Source: an uncultured Eubacteriales bacterium (GTDB lineage Bacteria > Bacillota > Clostridia > Christensenellales > Aristaeellaceae). Taken from it: a stretch of DNA of 53,208 nucleotides. Numbering within the stretch: the first letter of the stretch is position 1; the number at the start of each line of letters is the position of its first letter. The position numbers and the translations under genes were made by a program. The notes beneath the pieces were generated by a model that was not told where the DNA came from, searched no databases, and saw only the letters and a program-made list of their open reading frames with translations. Below are positions 32,806 through 43,172 of the stretch, in pieces. The stretch covers positions 1 through 53,208 of the forward strand of contig CALVNG010000007.1 in the NCBI GenBank assembly GCA_944349545.1, read 5' to 3'.

Positions 32806-34491
32806 CGGCTTCCTGGCCCTGGCGCGCCGGGCTGCAAGACCTGTCCGCCGCACGCCCATACCGCACGCGCGGTATGCCCGCGGACCGCGGACCGCACGGC
32901 GGCCGGATGATGCGGCCGCCTGTGCGCGCAGGACGGCCAGGCACCCGCTTGGGCGGGCATACCGCTTCACGGGCATGCCCCGGTCCGGATTGACCCACAC
33001 GAACGGCCTCAGCCGCGCCAGCCCATCCTTGACGATGACCGCATACGCGCCGTCCTGCCCACGGCGCACCAGATGATGCGGGGGCATGCAGTAGGCAAGC
33101 ACGGCCCCCATCAGACGCCGGAAGGGAAAGGCATGCACGATGGGCCGCATGCGGTCCCTGAGGGCGGCCAGGGCCTGTTCATCCATGGGCTGGCCGGTGA
33201 GGGCGGCATGGCCGTTCTGCGCATTTTCAATCAGGCGGTCGAGCAGGCCCATGGCCTTGCCGCCGGCTGCCTGCAGCATGCGGTCCACGGCTGGCACCGC
33301 CCACTTGCGGTCCAGAAGGCTGCTGAGGCCCTCCTCGCCCTTTTCCTCGGCCATGCATTGGCAAAAAGCCGTCCCGTACATCAGGATGGTGGGCGTATCC
33401 ACCATGGCCCGCTGATAGGGGGCCAGCGCCAGGCGCGCCGCCACGTCGGCGGGCAGGGAGCTGAGGTCGTAGCAGCGATCCCGGAAATCGTCGTCTGCCG
33501 GAAATTCCAGGCACAGGCCCAGATGCAGTAGCGCTCCCATGCGGGGCACCATGTCGTCGCTGTTGAGAATGTGACAGAGCGGATAGGCGGCCGGGTCATG
33601 CACCAGCCGGCCGGTGGCGACCGTGGGCGAAGCGAAGCCGTAGCCCGTCATGTTCTGCGCAAGCACGCCCCAGTCGGTCATCAGCCGGTGGCAGAACACC
33701 TGCATCACCGCCCCGCCCTGGCTGTGACCGGCCATCCACAGGCGGAAGCGGCTGCTCAGGCTCTTCATTTCGGAAAGCACTTCGCCCAGCGTGAGCTTTT
33801 CCAGGCCCAGGGCCTGCGCCGTGGCGGGAAATACGATGCTTTCCGCACCCTGCTCAAAATAGGTGCAAAGCTGGTAGAAGCCCTTGTGGAACCCTTCCTC
33901 CGTGGTGAAGCGGAAGTTGGAGATCCAGTCGTAAAAGCGCTTGCCCGTGCCCATGAAGCCGATGGCCAGCAAAAACCGGCCCTCCGGCAGGGGGTGCATC
34001 ATGCATACCGCCTTGATGGTATCGCTGCGCTCCCGCTGGCGCAGGGCGCTCATCACCTGCGACACGGGGTTACGTTCGCGCAGGGCGGCCTTGGCGCGCC
34101 GTACCTTGAGGGCGTTGATCAGGGCGCGCATGCGTTCGCCGTCTGCGCTGGTCCCGTGGGTCAGGCCGCTTTGCAGCGCATCGTCGATCTGGATGGAAAA
34201 ATCATTCCAGCCGGCCTCGGCCCATGGCTCCAGATCAAGCGTGTAGGCCATGCTGGCCAGCTCCAGCGACAGCTCGGCCGCCTCGCGCGAAAAGGGCGGG
34301 CGCAGGCGGTTGAACGGGTCGCGGACAAAGGGCTGAGCCAGGCTGGTCAGCTCGCTCAGGTCCCGGCCGGTGATGGGGCCCAGGCCCAAGGGGCGCGGGG
34401 AGGCTTCCGGCGCGTTCTGCGCGCCGGAAGCCTCGGCCTGCGCCTTGGGCGCGATGGGAAACCAGGCGGGAAGATTCAGGGAGAAATTCAT
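32800..34491 (-). CDS. Lipase class 3-like protein
   Basis: A 563-residue protein with the alpha/beta-hydrolase elbow GHSQGG (S257) in the context FRLWMAGHSQGG, followed by GYGFASPTVATG and an HILNSDDMVPRMG segment that supplies the acid, as in lipase class 3. There is no signal peptide, so it is probably cytoplasmic or membrane-associated. The C-terminal 70 or so residues are rich in Arg and Ala and look unstructured. The ATG has GGAGG 7 nt upstream. The gene lies downstream of the tRNA-Gln/tRNA-Glu pair on the same strand and may be read from their promoter. Confidence 0.8.
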   Translation of the reverse strand: MNFSLNLPAWFPIAPKAQAEASGAQNAPEASPRPLGLGPITGRDLSELTSLAQPFVRDPFNRLRPPFSREAAELSLELASMAYTLDLEPWAEAGWNDFSIQIDDALQSGLTHGTSADGERMRALINALKVRRAKAALRERNPVSQVMSALRQRERSDTIKAVCMMHPLPEGRFLLAIGFMGTGKRFYDWISNFRFTTEEGFHKGFYQLCTYFEQGAESIVFPATAQALGLEKLTLGEVLSEMKSLSSRFRLWMAGHSQGGAVMQVFCHRLMTDWGVLAQNMTGYGFASPTVATGRLVHDPAAYPLCHILNSDDMVPRMGALLHLGLCLEFPADDDFRDRCYDLSSLPADVAARLALAPYQRAMVDTPTILMYGTAFCQCMAEEKGEEGLSSLLDRKWAVPAVDRMLQAAGGKAMGLLDRLIENAQNGHAALTGQPMDEQALAALRDRMRPIVHAFPFRRLMGAVLAYCMPPHHLVRRGQDGAYAVIVKDGLARLRPFVWVNPDRGMPVKRYARPSGCLAVLRAQAAASSGRRAVRGPRAYRACGMGVRRTGLAARRARARKPL

Positions 34492-34554
34492 TGCTTTGCC
34501 TCCGGCAAAAAACGCTGGACCTGCCCGCGGCGGCGCGGGCACGCGGAAATAGAG

Positions 34555-34590
34555 AAGCGGACCCATCGGCTCGACGCGACAGGTCCGCTT
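34555..34590 (-). terminator. Weak hairpin after tRNA-Glu
   Basis: AAGCGGACC (34555-34563) pairs with GGTCCGCTT (34582-34590), with an 18-nt loop and a poor T-run on the minus strand. It may partly terminate the tRNA transcript before the lipase gene. Confidence 0.4.
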
Positions 34591-34596
34591 TCGCTC

Positions 34597-34671
34597 TGGT
34601 AGCTCCAAGGGGAATCGAACCCCTGATTTCGCCTTGAGAGGGCGACGTCTTAACCGCTTGACCATGGAGCC
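34597..34671 (-). tRNA. tRNA-Glu (anticodon CTC)
   Basis: The 75-nt sequence folds into a standard cloverleaf: acceptor GGCTCCA with TGGAGCT, anticodon loop CTCTCAA (anticodon at 34636-34638), and T-loop TTCGATT on a GGGG/CCCC stem. The 3' CCA is encoded (34599-34597). It starts at the base immediately after the 3' A of tRNA-Gln. The C34 anticodon reads GAG, a favoured codon in this GC-rich genome. Confidence 0.95.
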
Positions 34672-34745
34672 TGGCTGGGGAACTAGGATTCGAACCTAGA
34701 CAATACGAGTCAGAGTCGTAGGTGCTGCCATTACACAATTCCCCA
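34672..34745 (-). tRNA. tRNA-Gln (anticodon CTG)
   Basis: The 74-nt sequence has the U1-A72 pair characteristic of tRNA-Gln, acceptor TGGGGAA with TTCCCCA, anticodon stem TACGA/TCGTA with loop CTCTGAC (anticodon at 34711-34713), T-loop TTCGAAT, discriminator G73 and encoded CCA (34674-34672). Transcribed first from a consensus promoter. Confidence 0.95.
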
Positions 34746-34765
34746 CTGCAATCAGTGCGAAAGTT

Positions 34766-34794
34766 ATTATAGGGGATGACGAGGAAAATGTCAA
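34766..34794 (-). promoter_or_regulatory. Consensus promoter of the tRNA pair
   Basis: On the minus strand TTGACA (34794-34789), a 17-bp spacer and TATAAT (34771-34766): a perfect sigma-A promoter, as expected for stable RNA genes. Confidence 0.92.
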
Positions 34795-34881
34795 GCCCTT
34801 TTTTTCCTTGTTCTGCATCCAAGTCAAAAAAGGCGGGGAAGGTCCCGGATTTTGCGCCTTCCTATATTTTACGAAAATCCT

Positions 34882-34911
34882 TTGTACAATGGGGCCATCC
34901 TATGCTATAAT
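34882..34911 (+). promoter_or_regulatory. Promoter of the ftsH operon
   Basis: TTGTAC (34882-34887) and TATAAT (34906-34911) with an 18-bp spacer, about 80 bp before the ftsH start. Confidence 0.8.
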
Positions 34912-34991
34912 GGTTTCGGCGTGTCCCGACGCTGGTTTGCCATCCCCAAAAACGCGGGGGAAACGCCCTGAACGCAAGGAGGACTTTCATT

Positions 34992-37022
<2,031 letters not shown>

Positions 37023-37035
37023 AACGGAAAGCCGG

Positions 37036-37938
37036 GTGGACCTGCATGTGCACAGCGTCTACTCCGACGGGCTGAAAACGCCGGAGCAGCTCTGCGCCCT
37101 TGCGGGCCGCCTGGGCATAGCGTATCTGGCGCTGTGCGACCATGATACGGTGAATGGACTGGACCCCATGGCGCAGGCCGTCCGAGAGGAAAACCGGGCG
37201 CGCGAAACGCGCGGGCAGCCGCCGCTTACGCTGATTCCCTGCGTGGAGATCAGCACCGGCCCCGGCGGACGCACGCATCTGCTGGCCTATGGCGCCAGTC
37301 CGCGAAACGCGCGGCTGACGGCGTTTCTCTCGGGCATATCGGCGGAGCGGCGCATACGCGCCGGACGCATGCTGGAGCGGCTGGAGGACGCGGGCCTGAC
37401 CGTGACGCCCGAGATGCACGCGCTTGCGGACATCCCCAGCGTGGGACGGGCGCATGTTGCGCGCGCACTGGTGCAAAGCGGCCAGGCACGCGACGTCAAG
37501 CAGGCCTTCGAGCGCTATCTGGGAGAGGGACGGCCGGGATATGTGCCGCGCTCGCGCCTTGCTACCGGCGATACGGTGGAGGCGCTTGTGGACATGGGCC
37601 TGGTCGTGGTGCTGGCGCATCCCATGCGCCTGGGGCTGGAGCCGGCGGCGCTGCATGGGTTGATCCAGGACTGGAAGGCTCGCGGCCTGAAGGGCCTGGA
37701 GGTTTACCATCCCTCTGCCGGGAGGCGCGGAGCGCATCTGCTGGATGCCCTTGCGAGGAAGGAAGGGCTGCTGGTAACCGGCGGAAGCGATTATCACGGC
37801 GACGAGGGAACGCGGGCCCGTATGGGCCGTTTGCCCTGCGGCTGGCATGCGCTGGAGCACGACATAGCCGCGCTGACGGCGGCAATGGCTCTTGCTACGC
37901 CGTCAGACCACTTGCAAAAGGAGCAGCAGGATGTATAA
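37036..37938 (+). CDS. PHP-domain phosphoesterase (nucleoside bisphosphate phosphatase / RNase AM-like)
   Basis: A 300-residue PHP metallo-phosphoesterase. The metal motifs are DLHVHSVYSDG at the N-terminus, ALCDHDTVNG, PCVEIS, VLAHPMRLG and TGGSDYHGDE. Relatives hydrolyse 3',5'-nucleoside bisphosphates or trim RNA 5' ends one nucleotide at a time. The start is uncertain: GTG 37036 gives the normal N-terminus directly before DLHVHS but has only a weak ribosome site; TTG 36997 inside ftsH is an alternative. It is probably coupled to ftsH, and its stop lies inside the next gene. Confidence 0.88.
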   Translation: MDLHVHSVYSDGLKTPEQLCALAGRLGIAYLALCDHDTVNGLDPMAQAVREENRARETRGQPPLTLIPCVEISTGPGGRTHLLAYGASPRNARLTAFLSGISAERRIRAGRMLERLEDAGLTVTPEMHALADIPSVGRAHVARALVQSGQARDVKQAFERYLGEGRPGYVPRSRLATGDTVEALVDMGLVVVLAHPMRLGLEPAALHGLIQDWKARGLKGLEVYHPSAGRRGAHLLDALARKEGLLVTGGSDYHGDEGTRARMGRLPCGWHALEHDIAALTAAMALATPSDHLQKEQQDV

Positions 37939-39580
37939 CCAGGGATACCGTCCCCAGCCGGGGCAGACAAAGAGCGGCTACTATGATTCGCAGGGCAACT
38001 GGTATGTGCCTGCGCCGGGCCAGGCCAGGCCCGCCCAGCCGCAGAAGCGGCGCGCCTCGCGGCCGCCGCGCGGCACCCAGCCGCCCAGGCCGCCGCGGGA
38101 TTCCGGCGGGAAGCCCCGGAAGCCGCGCAAGAAGCGCAGCCTCAAGTGGCAGCTCATCAAGGTGCTGCTGGTACTGATCCTGCTGGCCGGTGCGGGCGTG
38201 TACGGCTATATCTGGAAGATTCAGAGCGACGTGCGCCCCTATCTCGACGTGTTTTTGGACAATGTGAGCGTGGACGGCATCGACCTCTCCGGCATGACCT
38301 GGGCGGAGGGCAGTCAGCTGGTGTGGGACCATGTGAACCAGAAGCAAAACGGCTGGTATGTGCGCCTGCGCAACACAAACGGACAGTACAAGGACATCAC
38401 CGCCCAGACGCTGGGCATCTCGTTTGACCCCACGGCTGCGCTGAACGCCGCGTGGGCCATCGGTCATGACGTGGACGGCGAGGAGCGCAAGGATATCTTC
38501 CAGCTTCAGGAGGAGATCGAGGCGGCCCAGAACACCCAGAATGCCTTTTACAGCGCTCAGCAGAGCGCGAATACCGCCCCGATCGACGAGATTTTGCAGA
38601 CGCTGGAGGCGGCGGCCTACCGCGAGCCCAGCGATGCGTATATCGTCAGCTTCAATCCCGACGACAGAGAAAATCCCTTCACCTTTCAGCAGGAGGTCTA
38701 TGGCCAGAGGCTGGACACCACCGCCGTGCGCGAGCGCATTTTGCAGATGGTGCAGAACCTGGAAAGCGGCGATGTGATGCTTGAGCCCGAAACCATCGCG
38801 CCCAACGTGACCGTGGCGGACCTGCAAAAAACCGTGGAGCTGCGCTATCGCGCCACCACGCCCATTTCCAGCGCCTCGAGCGAGGACCGCACCGAAAACA
38901 TCCGCATCGCCTTTTCCAAGATCAACGGGATGAGCATTCCCAACGGCAGCAAGTTCAGCTTCAACGACACCGTGGGCCCCCGCAACTACAGCACCGGCTT
39001 TTTGCCCGCCATCGAATACGCCTACGGAACCGAGCAGTGGGGCTGGGGCGGCGGCGTGTGCCAGGCCAGCACCACGGTGTACCTGGCGGCCATCCAGAGC
39101 GGCATGACCATCCTCAGCCGAGAACCGCATTCCATGGCCGTCAGCTATACGGAATACGGCAAGGACGCCACCGTGAGCGATACCCGCGGCCGCGAGATCG
39201 ACTTCTCCTTCCGCAACGAATCCGGGGGTACGGTGTACCTGGCGGCGCATGTCATCGGTTCGGGCAGAAAGAACCTTGAGTGCGAGGTCCGCATCTATGG
39301 GCCCTCCCTCAACGGCACCTCCTATGAGCTTGTGACGGAGACCGTCGAGGTCATCCCCAAGCCGGAGGAAGCCATCATGAAGGAGGACGAGGACGCCACC
39401 TATGTGACCTATGTGGACGAAACCAAGACCATCAACGGTCGCGAGGGCTACAAGGTGGACGCCTATCTGGTCACCTATGTGGACGGCGTGGAAACCGGAC
39501 GCGAAAAGGTGAGCACCGACACCTATCCCGCCAAGGCGGATACCGTATACGTGGGCGTGACCCCGCGGGAGGTAATGTGA
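37931..39580 (+). CDS. VanW-family membrane protein with G5-like C-terminus
   Basis: A 549-residue protein. A cytoplasmic Pro/Arg/Lys-rich stretch (about 1-73) is followed by a membrane helix (76-95). The extracytoplasmic part has a peptidoglycan-binding-like region (about 110-300), then a VanW domain (NGMSIPNGSKFSFNDTVGPR, GGGVCQASTTVYLAAIQSG, REPHSMAV). The C-terminal 70 residues (YVTYVDETKTINGREGYKV) resemble a G5 domain. The family is linked to cell-wall modification and was named from glycopeptide-resistance clusters, but its activity is unproven. ATG 37931 overlaps the PHP stop by 8 bp and has AAGGAG upstream. Confidence 0.9.
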   Translation: MYNQGYRPQPGQTKSGYYDSQGNWYVPAPGQARPAQPQKRRASRPPRGTQPPRPPRDSGGKPRKPRKKRSLKWQLIKVLLVLILLAGAGVYGYIWKIQSDVRPYLDVFLDNVSVDGIDLSGMTWAEGSQLVWDHVNQKQNGWYVRLRNTNGQYKDITAQTLGISFDPTAALNAAWAIGHDVDGEERKDIFQLQEEIEAAQNTQNAFYSAQQSANTAPIDEILQTLEAAAYREPSDAYIVSFNPDDRENPFTFQQEVYGQRLDTTAVRERILQMVQNLESGDVMLEPETIAPNVTVADLQKTVELRYRATTPISSASSEDRTENIRIAFSKINGMSIPNGSKFSFNDTVGPRNYSTGFLPAIEYAYGTEQWGWGGGVCQASTTVYLAAIQSGMTILSREPHSMAVSYTEYGKDATVSDTRGREIDFSFRNESGGTVYLAAHVIGSGRKNLECEVRIYGPSLNGTSYELVTETVEVIPKPEEAIMKEDEDATYVTYVDETKTINGREGYKVDAYLVTYVDGVETGREKVSTDTYPAKADTVYVGVTPREVM

Positions 39581-40323
39581 AAACAACGCTGGGATGCATC
39601 CGCCGCGCGGATGAGGACTTTCATATGATTCAGCCGGGCGACCGCATCGGCGTGGGCGTAAGCGGAGGGAAGGACAGCCTGCTGCTTTTGCGCGCGCTGG
39701 CGCTGTACCGCTACGTGCGCCATCACGACTTCACCATGACGGCCCTGATGCTCACCATGGGCCGGGAAAAGCCGGATACCTCCGCCATTGAGGATCTCTG
39801 CCGCGAGCTGGATGTGCCCATCGTCATCCGCCATACCGAGATTTACGAGATCCTCTTTGAATGGCGCAAGGACCCCAATCCCTGCGCGCTGTGCGCCAAG
39901 ATGCGCCGCGGCATGCTGTGCGACATGTGCACGGACAGGGGCCTGAACAAGCTGGCGCTGGGCCACCACCGGGAGGATGCGCTGGAGACGCTCATGATGA
40001 GCGTGATCTTCGAGGGGCGGCTGCATACCTTCCATCCATGCTCCTACATGAGCCGCAGCAATCTGACGGTGATCCGCCCGCTGATCTACGTGCCGGAAAA
40101 ACATGTCATTCATATGCGGCGCGAGCTGAACCTGCCCGTGCTCAAAAATCCCTGCCCGGCCAACGGCCACACCAAGCGCGAGGAGATGAAGGAGCTGCTG
40201 GCGTTCCTTTGCAAGCGGTATCCCAACCTCAAGGAGAGCATGCTCAGCGCTCTCAAAAACGAAGCGCAGTACGGCCTGTGGAACCGGTCGGGCCCGGGCG
40301 TTGACGCACCGGCGGAAAGGTGA
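39577..40323 (+). CDS. ttcA: tRNA 2-thiocytidine synthetase-like PP-loop ATPase (TtcA family)
   Basis: Adenylates and thiolates a tRNA base; the founding member makes 2-thiocytidine at position 32. The PP-loop is SGGKDS (29-34). Cysteine pairs CALC and CDMC (about 105-122) and NPCPAN (about 194) could hold an iron-sulfur cluster as in TtcA. LALGHHREDALETLMM is the second family signature. GTG 39577 overlaps the VanW stop (GTGA), with GGGAGG upstream. The exact target base is inferred from family only. Confidence 0.87.
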   Translation: MKTTLGCIRRADEDFHMIQPGDRIGVGVSGGKDSLLLLRALALYRYVRHHDFTMTALMLTMGREKPDTSAIEDLCRELDVPIVIRHTEIYEILFEWRKDPNPCALCAKMRRGMLCDMCTDRGLNKLALGHHREDALETLMMSVIFEGRLHTFHPCSYMSRSNLTVIRPLIYVPEKHVIHMRRELNLPVLKNPCPANGHTKREEMKELLAFLCKRYPNLKESMLSALKNEAQYGLWNRSGPGVDAPAER

Positions 40324-40329
40324 TACACT
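40301..40329 (+). promoter_or_regulatory. Promoter of the DUF368 gene
   Basis: TTGACG (40301-40306) and TACACT (40324-40329) with a 17-bp spacer, lying over the end of ttcA. Confidence 0.6.
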
Positions 40330-40368
40330 GGAACGCGTCCCATTTTTTTGAAAGGAAGCTCACAGCGA

Positions 40369-41247
40369 ATGAAACTGCTCAATCAGATTCTGCGCGGCGT
40401 GGTCATCGGCGTGGCCAACATCATCCCCGGCGTGTCCGGCGGTACGATGATGGTGTCCATGGGGGTTTACGACACGCTGATCCACTGCATCACGCACCTT
40501 TTCAGCGAGTTCAGGCAGAGCGTAAAAACCCTCCTGCCCTATGCCGTCGGCATGCTCATCGGCATCGTGGCGCTGGCCAGCCTGCTGAAATTTCTCTTTG
40601 CCAACTATCCCCTGCCCACCTCCACGACCTTCATTGGCCTCATCCTGGGCGGGCTGAATCCGCTGCTGGACAAGATTCGGCACAAGAAGCTGGGCGGCGT
40701 TTCCATCGGGGTGTTCGTTCTGTTCTTTGTGGGCATCATCGCCATGGCGCTCACCGGGGATGTTTCCAATCCCGACACCCTTACGGTGGATGTGGGCCAG
40801 ATGGTCATTTTGCTGGTGATGGGCGCGGTCGCGGCCGCCACCATGATCATTCCCGGCGTGTCGGGCAGCATGGTGCTGATGCTGCTGGGCTACTACAACC
40901 CCGTGCTCAACGCCGTGGACGCCTTGAAAACCGCCGTATTCAGCATGGACTTTGCCGCCATGGGCGGCCCGGTTCTGATGCTGGCGCCCTTCTGCGTGGG
41001 CGTGGCGCTGGGCATTTTCGGCGTGGCAAAGCTAATCGAGTGGCTGCTGGCCCGTTTCCCCACGCAGACCTATTGTGCGGTGCTGGGGCTGGTGGTAGCG
41101 TCGCCCGTGGCGATCCTGCTGCGCACGGATATGACCGGCGTCAGCTGGGTGATGATCGTCATCAGCCTGGTCACCTTTGCCCTGGGCTTTGCGGCAGCCA
41201 TGGCGCTGGCCCGCGGCAGCGCCGCTACGGAGGAACCCAAGGCCTGA
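40369..41247 (+). CDS. DUF368 membrane protein, likely undecaprenyl-phosphate translocase (PopT family)
   Basis: A 292-residue polytopic membrane protein with two repeat halves, each starting with the family signature: ANIIPGVSGGTMMVSMG near residue 20 and ATMIIPGVSGSMVLMLLGYY near residue 160. Proteins of this family have been identified as recyclers of the cell-wall lipid carrier undecaprenyl phosphate across the membrane. ATG 40369 follows AAGGAAG; an in-frame upstream start is less well placed. Its own promoter and terminator suggest a single-gene unit. Confidence 0.88.
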   Translation: MKLLNQILRGVVIGVANIIPGVSGGTMMVSMGVYDTLIHCITHLFSEFRQSVKTLLPYAVGMLIGIVALASLLKFLFANYPLPTSTTFIGLILGGLNPLLDKIRHKKLGGVSIGVFVLFFVGIIAMALTGDVSNPDTLTVDVGQMVILLVMGAVAAATMIIPGVSGSMVLMLLGYYNPVLNAVDALKTAVFSMDFAAMGGPVLMLAPFCVGVALGIFGVAKLIEWLLARFPTQTYCAVLGLVVASPVAILLRTDMTGVSWVMIVISLVTFALGFAAAMALARGSAATEEPKA

Positions 41248-41261
41248 CAATCGCAATACGC

Positions 41262-41310
41262 AAAGCCGTCTCCGGCGCGGGCGCAGGCCCGGCTGCCGGG
41301 GACGGCTTTT
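41262..41310 (+). terminator. Strong terminator after the DUF368 gene
   Basis: AAAGCCGTC plus CCGGC (41262-41276) pair with GCCGG plus GACGGCTTT (41295-41309) with one bulge on each side, followed by TTTT overlapping the stem end. Confidence 0.82.
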
Positions 41311-41336
41311 GGCAAATGCGCACCTGCCCCGCCCCC

Positions 41337-41365
41337 TTGAAAGGGCTGCCATTTTCGGGTATACT
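41337..41365 (+). promoter_or_regulatory. Promoter of fhs
   Basis: TTGAAA (41337-41342) and TATACT (41360-41365) with a 17-bp spacer, about 80 bp before the fhs start. Confidence 0.78.
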
Positions 41366-41443
41366 GATGATATTCGCTTGCGTTGGCAAGCCTGTTTCTT
41401 CTTCTTTTTTCCCCATCGGGCTGCAGAAAGGTGTGTGCACAAT

Positions 41444-43114
41444 ATGGCGACGGATTTGGAAATCGCACGGGAAGCAAAGCTGGAACCTATTGAAAACATC
41501 GCCCGGACCGCGGGCTTTCTGCCGGAAACCGTTTCTCCCTATGGGCGGTATGTGGCCAAGATTGACCAGCGCGCCTATGCGGACCTGCCGCAGCGCGCAA
41601 AGTTGGTGCTGGTGACGGCCATCAACCCCACCCCTGCGGGCGAGGGCAAGACCACCGTATCCGTCGCTTTGGCCGACGGCATGCGCTGCATCGGCAAAAA
41701 CGCCATGCTGGCCCTGCGCGAACCGTCGCTTGGGCCGGTGTTTGGCATGAAGGGCGGCGCGACAGGCGGCGGCTGGGCCCAGGTGGTGCCCATGGAGAGC
41801 ATCAACCTGCACTTTACCGGCGACCTGCACGCCATCACAGCCGCCAACAACCTGCTGTGCGCCATGGTGGACAACCACATCCAGCAGGGCAACGCCCTGG
41901 GCATCGACCCCCGGCGGGTGTGCTTCCGCCATTGCCTGGACGTCAACGACCGGCAGCTGCGCCATATCGTGCAGGGCCTGGGCGGCACGCAGAACGGCAC
42001 GCCGCGCGAGGACGGCTTTGACATCACCGCCGCCAGCGAGGTGATGGCCACCTTCTGCCTGGCCTCCGACCTCAGGGACCTCAAGGCCCGGCTGGGGCGC
42101 ATCGTGGTCGCGCGCACGTATCAGGGCGCGCCGGTCACGGCGGGCGAAGTGGGCGCGGCGGGCGCGATGACCGCGCTGCTGCGCGACGCGTTCAGTCCCA
42201 ACCTCATCCAGACCATCGGCCATACCCCCTGCCTGATGCACGGCGGGCCGTTTGCCAACATCGCGCACGGCTGCAACAGCGTGGCCGCGACCCGGCTGGC
42301 GTTGCGCATGTCCGACTATACGGTGACGGAGGCGGGTTTCGGCGCGGACCTGGGCGCGGAGAAGTTCCTGGACATCAAGTGCCGCATGAACGGCCTGTGG
42401 CCCAACGTGATCGTGCTGGTGGCCACGGTGCGCGCGCTCAAGCATCACGGCGGAGCCGCCAAGGGCACCTACGCCGAGCCCAACCCCGAGGCGCTCAGGG
42501 CCGGCATGGCCAACCTGCTCAGCCATGTGAAAAACATCCGTGAGGTGTGGCAAAGCCCCGTGGTGGTGGCGCTGAACCGCTTCGCCACCGATACGGCGGA
42601 GGAGCTGGAGACGGTGGCTTCGCTGCTGGCGGAGCAGGGTGTGGCCTGCGCGCCCTGCAACGGCTGGGCCGAGGGCGGCAAGGGGACCACGGAGCTGGCA
42701 AAGCTGGTCTGCGAGGCCGCCGACGCCAACCCTGCGCCGGTTCCCAGCTACACCTATCCTGACGAGGCACCGCTCAAGGACAAGATCCGCGCGGTGGCCA
42801 CGCGCATCTATCACGCGGGGGATGTGAGCTTCGCTCCCCAGGCCCTCAAGGACCTGGCGCAGCTGGAGGCCGACGGATACGCCGGTTGCCCCGTATGCAT
42901 CGCCAAGACCCAGTATTCCATGAGCGACGACGCCTCCCGCCTGGGCGCGCCGGAGGGATACACCCTCACCATCCGCTCGGCACGGCTCAGCGCCGGTGCG
43001 GGATTCGTGGTGGCGTTTGCGGGCAGCATCATCGCCATGCCCGGCCTGCCCAAGGTTCCCGCCGCCCTTGGCATCGATGTGGACGAGCAGGGCGAAATCA
43101 CCGGCCTGTTCTGA
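41444..43114 (+). CDS. fhs: Formate-tetrahydrofolate ligase
   Basis: ATP-dependent synthesis of 10-formyl-tetrahydrofolate from formate, feeding purine synthesis and, in acetogens, the methyl branch of the Wood-Ljungdahl pathway. The 556-residue length is standard. Motifs: nucleotide loop NPTPAGEGKTT, EPSLGPVFGMKGGATGGG, NLHFTGDLHAI, FGADLGAEKFLDIKCR and the C-terminal IIAMPGLPKVPAA. ATG 41444 follows AAAGGTG; an upstream in-frame extension would cover the terminator and promoter. No other C1-pathway gene is adjacent. Confidence 0.97.
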   Translation: MATDLEIAREAKLEPIENIARTAGFLPETVSPYGRYVAKIDQRAYADLPQRAKLVLVTAINPTPAGEGKTTVSVALADGMRCIGKNAMLALREPSLGPVFGMKGGATGGGWAQVVPMESINLHFTGDLHAITAANNLLCAMVDNHIQQGNALGIDPRRVCFRHCLDVNDRQLRHIVQGLGGTQNGTPREDGFDITAASEVMATFCLASDLRDLKARLGRIVVARTYQGAPVTAGEVGAAGAMTALLRDAFSPNLIQTIGHTPCLMHGGPFANIAHGCNSVAATRLALRMSDYTVTEAGFGADLGAEKFLDIKCRMNGLWPNVIVLVATVRALKHHGGAAKGTYAEPNPEALRAGMANLLSHVKNIREVWQSPVVVALNRFATDTAEELETVASLLAEQGVACAPCNGWAEGGKGTTELAKLVCEAADANPAPVPSYTYPDEAPLKDKIRAVATRIYHAGDVSFAPQALKDLAQLEADGYAGCPVCIAKTQYSMSDDASRLGAPEGYTLTIRSARLSAGAGFVVAFAGSIIAMPGLPKVPAALGIDVDEQGEITGLF

Positions 43115-43172
43115 TTCTGATGATTCTGCGCAACACACCGCCAGGCGCTGTGCGCTGATAAGGAGGTTTCCC

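Noticed and set aside
34440-34665. Longer N-terminus for the lipase reaching into the tRNA genes
   Set aside because: The extension would translate tRNA sequence; ATG 34491 has a good ribosome site.
41366-41443. Folate-type (THF) riboswitch before fhs
   Set aside because: The leader is under 80 nt and lacks recognisable conserved THF-riboswitch elements or a sequestering hairpin.
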